This document shows, piece after piece, positions 1 to 5,919 of a DNA stretch of 7,544 nt. Made by a program: the position numbers and the translations under genes. The DNA is from an uncultured Rhodobacter sp. Lineage in GTDB: Bacteria; Pseudomonadota; Alphaproteobacteria; Rhodobacterales; Rhodobacteraceae. The DNA is taken from the NCBI GenBank assembly GCA_937901435.1, contig CALGTJ010000837.1, positions 1 to 7,544 on the forward strand, written 5' to 3'. Every line of letters begins with the position of its first letter. Position 1 is the first letter of the stretch. The notes under the pieces are model-generated. The model was not told the origin of the DNA and ran no database searches. It saw nothing but the letters and a program-made list of their open reading frames with translations.

Positions 1-71
1 ATCACTCTCATACCGCAGCCGCCAACCGACCGTGGTGAATAATCCGGGTTAGTGAGAAGACGATCCGTTCT

Positions 72-398
72 GTGGCCCAGAACTGCGCGTCGACTTGGAC
101 ACAGAGCGGCCATTTGCGAGGCTCCATTAAAAAAGTCCGCCATCGTGTATCGCCGTCACCCTCTGCGGTGGCTATGGCAGCACTGCTCGCAACCGTGGCA
201 GGATTTGGGGGCCCGGCAATTCTAAGCTCCATCTGGATGCAGGTGCTCGATCTTTCCCCGGATCAGGCTCTCGATCACCTGCGTCGTGCCGAAGCCCTTG
301 GCTTGGCACGTGTGAGATCTGCGGGCGAGGTCACCGAAATCGCGATCCGGCAACCGATGGCCGCAACGCTCGGGATTCGTGATCTTGAACTCGTTTGA
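72..398 (+). CDS. Hypothetical protein, possibly a gene remnant
   Basis: I do not recognise this 108-residue frame. It opens after a TGA at 36-38 and its first usable start is GTG at 72; ATG at 174 is an alternative, and no convincing ribosome binding site precedes either. The second half (about residues 48-93) reads like a small helical, winged-helix-type segment: a hydrophobic helix, LSPDQALDHLRRAEALGLAR, then a short strand-like stretch RVRSAGEVTEIAI. That pattern resembles helix-turn-helix domains only in a general way. There is no signal peptide. The clean in-frame reading continues upstream of the GTG to base 39 and looks equally coding, so this may be the tail of a longer gene broken by the TGA or by rearrangement near the decayed IS. 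It could also be a chance frame. Confidence 0.3.
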   Translation: MAQNCASTWTQSGHLRGSIKKVRHRVSPSPSAVAMAALLATVAGFGGPAILSSIWMQVLDLSPDQALDHLRRAEALGLARVRSAGEVTEIAIRQPMAATLGIRDLELV

Positions 399-559
399 TG
401 ACATCCTGACAGCCTATGTGAGACAGGTGAACCTACCTTGGGCGAACGACACGCCACCTGCATGCAGAGTCTGGGTTGTATGGTACGAGAAAGCCCTGCA
501 GCGGCGTTTCACAGGGCGTGGGGGCTGACGGGGCGATTTAAACTGCCCTGTCATCTGTT
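399..559. other. Stretch without recognisable gene
   Basis: Between the hypothetical frame and the decayed IS6-family element I see no supported gene, RNA or strong promoter. The left terminal repeat expected for the IS relic is not found here, so this stretch may include the eroded left end of that element. Confidence 0.35.
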
Positions 560-1073
560 TCTGAAACGGATTGGCCTGCAACTGCCCTTACTGCGATTAT
601 TGTGGTGTTTTCTACGTACGCTATGCCGTCTCCTACCGCGACCTCGAGGAAATTATGGCGGAACGTGATGTCGTCGTTGACCACGCTACCTTGAACCGTT
701 GGGTGGTGAACTTCTCACCTTTTATCTCCGCAAACGCTCAAGCCCGGAACCGTATATCAGCCAATTCGTGGCGGATGGATGAGACCTACATCAAGGTGCG
801 AGGCAAGTGGACTTATCTTTACCATCGAATACCTCAACAACATCCTGGAACAGGACCACCGATTCATCAAGCGGATCACCGGCCCAATGATGGGCTTCAA
901 AGCCTTCCATTCCGCCGCCGCAACTATCGCAGGTATCGAGGTCGTCCACATGATCCGAAAGGGCAGTTCGCTGCAAACCATCTTTCCGCATTTCAGCAGT
1001 TTGCCGCACTCGCAGCATAATCATGTCCTAAATCCCACCTTCTCAACCCAGCCAGACATTTGCGACACTACCC
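560..1073 (+). mobile_element. Decayed IS6-family insertion sequence
   Basis: This is a relic of an IS6-family element, defined by a broken transposase (571-1020) and a recognisable right terminal sequence. Read inward on the minus strand from 1073, the right end starts GGGTAGTGTCGCAAATGTC, which has the shape of IS6-family ends (GG, then TGT-GCAAA). No matching left repeat is found between 400 and 600, so the left end is eroded or deleted and the left boundary given is approximate. The element is also shortened internally by roughly 220 bp. It belongs to a different IS6 subgroup from the intact copy at the right of the window: the terminal repeats and transposase sequences differ. It should be unable to move by itself. 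Confidence 0.75.
571..1020 (+). pseudogene. IS6-family DDE transposase, internally deleted and frameshifted
   Basis: The N-terminal part is clear in one frame: YVRYAVSYRDLEEIMAER, then HATLNRWVV (helix-turn-helix region), then the first catalytic Asp (residue 70, 778-780) in WRMDETYIKVRGKWTYLY. At about 821-830 the reading jumps to another frame, which continues EYLNNILEQDHRFIKRITG with the catalytic Glu (848-850) and GIEVVHMIRKG. Near 957-963 it returns to the first frame and ends in the family-typical FQQFAALAA followed by TAA. From general knowledge of the family, about 70-75 residues between YLY and the EYLNN segment are missing, including the second catalytic Asp (normally TDK or IDK). 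With two frame changes and a missing active-site residue, the product cannot be a working transposase. The start is uncertain (TTG at 571); coding may begin further left in another frame. Confidence 0.85.
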
Positions 1074-1090
1074 TTGACCTCGTCACCTGA

Positions 1091-1128
1091 TCCGGCGCCA
1101 ATTAAACTGCTCGGAGAACGGCGCCGGA
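1091..1128. repeat. Perfect 9-bp inverted repeat (hairpin)
   Basis: TCCGGCGCC at 1091-1099 and GGCGCCGGA at 1120-1128 are exact reverse complements separated by 20 bases. The stem is very GC-rich, but no T-run follows on either strand, so it is not a standard intrinsic terminator. It lies about 30 bp upstream of the candidate methyltransferase promoter and just beyond the right end of the decayed IS. It could be an operator-like site, a residual mobile-element structure, or an RNA hairpin. Confidence 0.5.
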
Positions 1129-1159
1129 GAATTTCCACCACTTTCGAGACACAACCTGC

Positions 1160-1188
1160 TTTCCATCGTCAACCCACTGAATTATTGT
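1160..1188 (+). promoter_or_regulatory. Weak candidate sigma-70 promoter for the methyltransferase
   Basis: TTTCCA (1160-1165) and TATTGT (1183-1188) each match the sigma-70 consensus hexamers at four of six positions and are separated by 17 bp. Transcription would start near 1195, giving a leader of about 20 bases that contains the AGGGG ribosome binding site at 1204-1208. This is sequence matching only. Confidence 0.3.
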
Positions 1189-1213
1189 TAAGTGATCTTT
1201 CCTAGGGGCCAGA

Positions 1214-2062
1214 ATGAACACCGCAAAAACGCTGGCCACACCCCTGCACTCGGTCGCGCGATATGTTCCAGGTAGCCCGCATTTCCAACCTGACGCTCCT
1301 ACGTTGGCCAGCAGCCTTGCCGCGTTTTCCAACTCCCCAGAGTTCAACTCGGCGCTGACGGGTTTGTCGCCAAAGGCACGCTGTCTGGTGATAGGTTATT
1401 CCACGCCGTCCAATGCGCAAGCGCTGCGGCAGGTGCTTGGGGAGCACGCGGTGACGGATCCAAGCATTATTGTCATTGACCGTCTCCCCATTCCCGAAAT
1501 CTACACGGAAATGGGCATTGAAATGCCCGAGATCGATTTTCTGCAACTGGATGCATGCAATTTGGGGGATGCTCTCGAAGCCGACAGCTTTGATCTGATC
1601 GTTCAGGATTTCGTTCTGAACTGTATGCCACCAGCACATGCGCCTGCACTGCTTCAATCAACGAGAGCGCTACTGAAGCCCAACGGTCTGTCCCTGATCA
1701 GCCTATCGACCGATGCGAAACCCATTGCAGCACCGGCCCAACCGGTCGAGAAAGCCATGTCACGCTGGCCGGACAGGTGGTCAGGCTCCGTGTGGTCCAT
1801 TTCGGATCTGGCGCACAGCCCTGAAGAGTATACGGAAATGGCTATCCAATTTTTGGGACGAACACTGATCGATGAAAAAACAGGCCACCTGGTTCAGGTA
1901 ACTTCTCCCACGTGTCAGTTCGAGTACTTTATCCCGAGTAGGGAAATGGACCACTTGCTTCAGCAAGCTGGATTCAAGGTGATCCCGGCACACGTCAGCC
2001 ACGTTGTGGACTACAGCGGTCTTGCCTGTACTCGCCATCGGTTGATCGCAATTCCGGCCTAA
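1214..2062 (+). CDS. Class I SAM-dependent methyltransferase
   Basis: This 282-residue cytosolic protein has the outline of a Rossmann-fold methyltransferase. Motif I is CLVIGYSTPSNAQAL (57-71), motif II ends in the acidic residue of IIVIDRL (D89), the third strand carries IDFLQLDACNL (D113), motif IV is FDLIVQDFVLNCMPP (126-140), and the post-motif helix and strand are LLKPNGLSLISL (153-164). A C-terminal helix, MDHLLQQAGFKVI (245-257), is typical of small-molecule methyltransferases. Motif I is unusual: it lacks the E/DxGxGxG glycine loop and keeps only G61, so SAM binding is likely but not certain. The ATG at 1214 is preceded by AGGGG with a 5-base spacer, which fixes the start. It converges on the fusion gene with a 4-bp overlap of the two stop codons. 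It may methylate the product of that locus, but neither substrate nor methylated atom can be read from the sequence. Confidence 0.75.
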   Translation: MNTAKTLATPLHSVARYVPGSPHFQPDAPTLASSLAAFSNSPEFNSALTGLSPKARCLVIGYSTPSNAQALRQVLGEHAVTDPSIIVIDRLPIPEIYTEMGIEMPEIDFLQLDACNLGDALEADSFDLIVQDFVLNCMPPAHAPALLQSTRALLKPNGLSLISLSTDAKPIAAPAQPVEKAMSRWPDRWSGSVWSISDLAHSPEEYTEMAIQFLGRTLIDEKTGHLVQVTSPTCQFEYFIPSREMDHLLQQAGFKVIPAHVSHVVDYSGLACTRHRLIAIPA

Positions 2063-5000
2063 ACTGGGGGTTCGTTCCAAGGCAAAAGTGTCCGGATCCC
2101 GGCCGCCAGCGAGCCAATGTTTTCGGAGGAGAAAAACTGCCCGTGCCCGCCTTCGACAATGCGCAAGCCATAGCCGGAGGGATATGCGCTATCAAGCATT
2201 GGCACTGGATCCGCTTGGCGCGAGAACGGGTTGTGCAGGCTGTCGCGGCCGAAAATAAGCCCAACCCGCTGATCGTAAGGCCAAATGCTGAACTGTTCCA
2301 TCAGGATCAATCCACTGACCTCGCGTCCGAGGGCTCGCAGGGCCAGTGCCGTAGCGCGTGCGATGGTCGCCCCTTGGCAGTTACCGCCCAGCAAAAACGG
2401 ACCTTCGGGCTGCCACTTCATCAACTCGTCACAGTACAGCATTGCAAGGCTCTGAATCGTGTCAGGACTGTATTCCATGATCAAGTGTCCCGACCGCATC
2501 CCGTAAACCGGCAAATCTCCCTGCAACTCTTCGGAAAGTGCGCGGTACTCGTTGAAGCCCTGGCAGCACCATACAAGTCCTGCGGGTCCGCGCATGCCGT
2601 CAAGGCTGCGGATAAAACCGCTTTGCCGGATCTTGCCATCGCCCCACCCCGCAAGGTAGGCGCGTTGCTGTTCAAGAAGCCGTACCCCAAGATCTCGCCG
2701 GGCCTTCTTGACAGACGAGGGATCCGAAACCTGTCGGCGGATGTCAGCGGACATTGCCGCCACGGTGCCCAAGCTTTCCATAGTCTGGGCTGACAACCGA
2801 ATGCCAAAAGCCTTTTCCACAGTCAGGATCATCTGCATTGACGCCAGTGAGTCGCCACCAGCGTCAAAGAAATCGTGGTCTCTCGACAGATCGGGGCGCC
2901 CCAGCACAGATTGCCAGATCTGCAGGACTCGTCGCTCCACCCCGTCAAGCAAGGTGGGCTCCTCCGAGGACCGGAGTGATGCAGGCACGAGCTGGGCCAG
3001 CTCTCTGCGTAATAACTTGCCGGTTGCAGTCATCGGCAAACTGTCGACCCGGGTGATGAGGCCAGGAACCATGACCCTGGGCAACTGACCGGCCAGATGC
3101 TGGCGCAACCGCTTCATATCAGTTCCCGGTGCAGCGACGACAAAGGCTGCAAGAATAGAATCGCCACCGTCAGCTTGCCCGTGAACAACGGCTGCGCGCT
3201 CTATGCCGTCGCAAGCTTCGATTTGGATCTCGATCTCGACTGGGTCAAGGCGCACCCCTTTGAACTTGATCTGATCATCCATGCGCCCGAGGAAATCGAT
3301 GGACCCATCTTCCAATCGCTGACCGAGATCTTTCGTAAGGAACTGCCTTCCGTCAGCGGCTGCACCGAACCGTGCCGCCGTCTGCACCCGGTCGCCGAGG
3401 TAACCACGTGCGACCCCTTTGCCTGCAATCGTGATCTCTCCGGCTTCCCCGTCAGGCAGCTCGTTTCCTTCCGGGTCGAGGATGCGGATCGTCGTACCCG
3501 CGACCGGATACCCGATGTTGGTCCCGGCACTTGTCCGGGCACTGTCGGCCGCGCCTCCCAGTAGTTCTGCCACAGTCGAGAATATGGTTGTCTCAGTCGG
3601 GCCGTAGAAATTATAAATTTTCTTCAAGCCTTCATGCTTGCGCAGCATCGCGATTAGTCCCTGCGGAATGACCTCGCCCCCCAAAGAGATCACGCGTATT
3701 CCGCTTGGCAAACGGCCGCTAGTCGCCAGACTGCCAAGGACCGAGGGTGTACCGCCCAGATTGGTAATCTGCTGAAAGCGGTCTGATTGTACAAGCGACG
3801 CAAGGTCTTTTTCCAATAACAGGCATCCGCCGCAGCTGAGGGTAGCAAACATCTGGTGCACGCACGCATCGAAACTAATCGAGTCTATGAATGGGGTAAG
3901 CTTCAGATCCTCGGGCATGAAAAGCTGTCCGATCGAATACTCAATCAAGTTAGAGACATTTTCATGCGACACCCCGACCAAACGCGGGGCGCCGGTCGAA
4001 CCTGAGGTAAAGATGCCATACGCAAGATGGCTGGGGCGGGGGCTGGGGCGTGCAACAGGTATTGTTACCCGTTTCACCTCTTTGAGGAACGTGTCCAGAT
4101 CAATTGTCTGCAATGCCGTTGCCGGTGCGGCTGTGGCCGTCGTGCCTTCGATGACCAGCGCAGCTCCGACCAGATGCAACAAGTCGTTCAGGGCCGCACG
4201 CCGCATGGCGGGATCGATCGGAACAAAGGCGCAGCCAGCTTTCAAAACTCCCAACACCAATGCAAGAAACCACCCTGATTTTTCAATTGCGAGAACAATC
4301 AGCGCGTCACGCGGCAACGCGCGTATAATCAGGCAGGCCGCGACTTTCTCGGCTTCCGCATCGATTTCGCCATATGTCCAAGCGCGTTCGCGTTCCACTA
4401 GGCATAGCGCATCCGGGCGTTTGCGTACCTGTTCTTCGAACCAGCTATGCAGGAGAGGCGCGGGCGAAGCCGTCTCATCCGGCGACGTTTCAGCCTTGGG
4501 CGGCACGGCGGAGCGGCCGACTAGAAAATCGGGCAGCGCAGTTGCAAACTTATGCGCCAGAGCAGGGCCCATCGCGACGACGCAATCACCAGATTTTACA
4601 ATCCCGGCAACCATCGGCAGAGCCTCGTCGATCGTTTGTGCCCTGCATGCTTGGACTCCGGCCTCTTGCAGCCTGTCACACAAGGTTACGCCGATATCGT
4701 CGCTCGACCCATGTTCACCCGCTGTATCAACGGGCAGCAAAACAACCTGATCGGCGATCGAAAGTGCCTTGAGGAACGCGTCTTCCAACCGTTTCAACCG
4801 GCTTATCAGCTGGGGTTGGAAAACTGCGACCAGACGACCAAGCGGACCAGTCATGCGGCGGGCATTGTTCAGTGTGACAGTCACTTCAGAAGAATGATGG
4901 GCAATATCATCATAGATGCTCACCCCCCCCCAGCATCCGATCCGTTGCCAGCGGCGCGGGACCGAGGTGAATTCAGCAAGGATCTTTGCCGACCAGGAAG

Positions 5001-5919
5001 GTGAGCAACCATATCCCGTGGCCATAGCAATTGCAGCCAAGGCATTGAGCGCGTTGTGCCTACCTGGAAGCGGTAGATAAACGCTGCACTCAAATTGTCC
5101 GCGATGATACAAGTCGAACCTGGTTTCGGTAGCATTCAGCTCGCGGATGTGCGCGCGCCAGAGGGCACCTTCGGACGTACCAAAGTCCTCGACATGCCTT
5201 CGCTGACCTCGAGAAACTTCGCACAGCTTCTCATCATCAGAACACACCAGGATGCGCCCACCCTCGGGCAGCCGGTGCATAAAGTCGCCAAACGCGGCCT
5301 TGAGATCCTCAAATGAGCCATAGTGATCGCTGTGTTCGTCGTCGATGCCGGTCACGATGCAATTGACGGGCATCCAGAAATCAAGTGCCCTGAACGCTTC
5401 GCAGGATTCGTTGACAAAGGGTCCTATGTCGGACCAACGGGCGTTACCTGCCTCCAGCGACTGACACGCTTCGCCCACCATGTAGCCCGGTCGCAACCCG
5501 GCACGTTCGAGCAAGACGGCGAGCATTACCGTCGTCGTGGTTTTGCCATGGCTGCCCGCCACGCTGATAACAGGACGCCCCTCAATCAGCCCAGCCAGTG
5601 CTCGAGCCCGCGTCATCGATGGCACCCCCAAGCTTCGCGCCTGCACGAGGTCGGGGTGATCCCAGGCAATCGCCGGGCTATAAACGATCAGGTCTAAATT
5701 CGCCAAATCCGAGGGTGCGTTGCCGACCTGGACCTGGGCGCCCGCATCGCGCAACGGGCCGAGCCGGTCATTGACAGTGCTGTCGCCACCCGAAACCAGC
5801 CAGCCGCGTTCAAGGAACAATTTGGCAAGTGCGCTCATCCCCGCGCCGAGAATGCCGATCAGGTGTACCGCTTTCGATGCATGCGCTGGGACATTCAGGC
5901 TAGGAAAGTGGTCATTCAA
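2059..5919 (-). CDS. Mur ligase-NRPS fusion (MurC-like / A / T / Cys-thioesterase)
   Basis: This 1286-residue protein joins four units in one unbroken frame. (1) Residues 17-467 are a MurC-like ligase: HLIGILGAGMSALA (19-32), SPAIAWDHPDLV, the ATP loop VISVAGSHGKTTTT (117-130), NESCEAF, GIDDEHSDHY, LPGRHNALNALAAIA, IYDDIAHHSSEV and VAVFQPQ. A Pro/Ala/Ser/Thr-rich linker follows (about 468-488). (2) Residues 489-975 are an NRPS adenylation domain: WTYGEID, LKAGCAFVPID, FTSGSTGAPR, FYGPTE, GVARGYLG, FLGRMDDQ and Lys968 in ATGK. D684 occupies the amino-group-binding position, favouring an alpha-amino acid. (3) Residues 990-1065 are a carrier domain with Ser1024 in AGGDSL. (4) Residues 1112-1283 are a thioesterase with GNCQG (Cys1181) and GGHGQF (His1259). 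No condensation domain is present. The start is TTG at 5919: AGGGGG lies 9 bases upstream, and the next Met falls inside the first Mur motif. The product is unknown; a peptide-like metabolite is inferred. Confidence 0.93.
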   Translation of the reverse strand: MNDHFPSLNVPAHASKAVHLIGILGAGMSALAKLFLERGWLVSGGDSTVNDRLGPLRDAGAQVQVGNAPSDLANLDLIVYSPAIAWDHPDLVQARSLGVPSMTRARALAGLIEGRPVISVAGSHGKTTTTVMLAVLLERAGLRPGYMVGEACQSLEAGNARWSDIGPFVNESCEAFRALDFWMPVNCIVTGIDDEHSDHYGSFEDLKAAFGDFMHRLPEGGRILVCSDDEKLCEVSRGQRRHVEDFGTSEGALWRAHIRELNATETRFDLYHRGQFECSVYLPLPGRHNALNALAAIAMATGYGCSPSWSAKILAEFTSVPRRWQRIGCWGGVSIYDDIAHHSSEVTVTLNNARRMTGPLGRLVAVFQPQLISRLKRLEDAFLKALSIADQVVLLPVDTAGEHGSSDDIGVTLCDRLQEAGVQACRAQTIDEALPMVAGIVKSGDCVVAMGPALAHKFATALPDFLVGRSAVPPKAETSPDETASPAPLLHSWFEEQVRKRPDALCLVERERAWTYGEIDAEAEKVAACLIIRALPRDALIVLAIEKSGWFLALVLGVLKAGCAFVPIDPAMRRAALNDLLHLVGAALVIEGTTATAAPATALQTIDLDTFLKEVKRVTIPVARPSPRPSHLAYGIFTSGSTGAPRLVGVSHENVSNLIEYSIGQLFMPEDLKLTPFIDSISFDACVHQMFATLSCGGCLLLEKDLASLVQSDRFQQITNLGGTPSVLGSLATSGRLPSGIRVISLGGEVIPQGLIAMLRKHEGLKKIYNFYGPTETTIFSTVAELLGGAADSARTSAGTNIGYPVAGTTIRILDPEGNELPDGEAGEITIAGKGVARGYLGDRVQTAARFGAAADGRQFLTKDLGQRLEDGSIDFLGRMDDQIKFKGVRLDPVEIEIQIEACDGIERAAVVHGQADGGDSILAAFVVAAPGTDMKRLRQHLAGQLPRVMVPGLITRVDSLPMTATGKLLRRELAQLVPASLRSSEEPTLLDGVERRVLQIWQSVLGRPDLSRDHDFFDAGGDSLASMQMILTVEKAFGIRLSAQTMESLGTVAAMSADIRRQVSDPSSVKKARRDLGVRLLEQQRAYLAGWGDGKIRQSGFIRSLDGMRGPAGLVWCCQGFNEYRALSEELQGDLPVYGMRSGHLIMEYSPDTIQSLAMLYCDELMKWQPEGPFLLGGNCQGATIARATALALRALGREVSGLILMEQFSIWPYDQRVGLIFGRDSLHNPFSRQADPVPMLDSAYPSGYGLRIVEGGHGQFFSSENIGSLAAGIRTLLPWNEPPV

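Noticed and set aside
2143..2793. Plus-strand open frame of 216 codons
   Set aside because: It lies opposite the thioesterase and carrier domains, whose motifs are unmistakable on the minus strand.
4028..4051. G-rich repeated pattern ggctggggcgggggctgggg
   Set aside because: It encodes the Pro/Arg/Ser-rich segment ARPSPRPS before the A3 motif on the minus strand; a low-complexity linker explains it.
2059..4461. A-T-TE layout as a quinone or furanone synthetase of the atromentin type
   Set aside because: Those enzymes activate aryl keto acids and lack the amino-group-binding Asp. Here D684 is present and the Mur ligase is fused, so an amino acid substrate is more likely.
3887..4750. Plus-strand open frame of 287 codons
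   Set aside because: It is antisense to the adenylation and Mur ligase coding region, is rich in Arg, Ser and Pro as expected of a shadow frame, and shows no domain pattern.
2059..5919. Housekeeping murC misassembled next to an NRPS gene
   Set aside because: The frame is continuous through a typical inter-domain linker, the Mur active-site motifs are altered, and no other dcw cluster genes such as murG, murB or ftsQ flank it.
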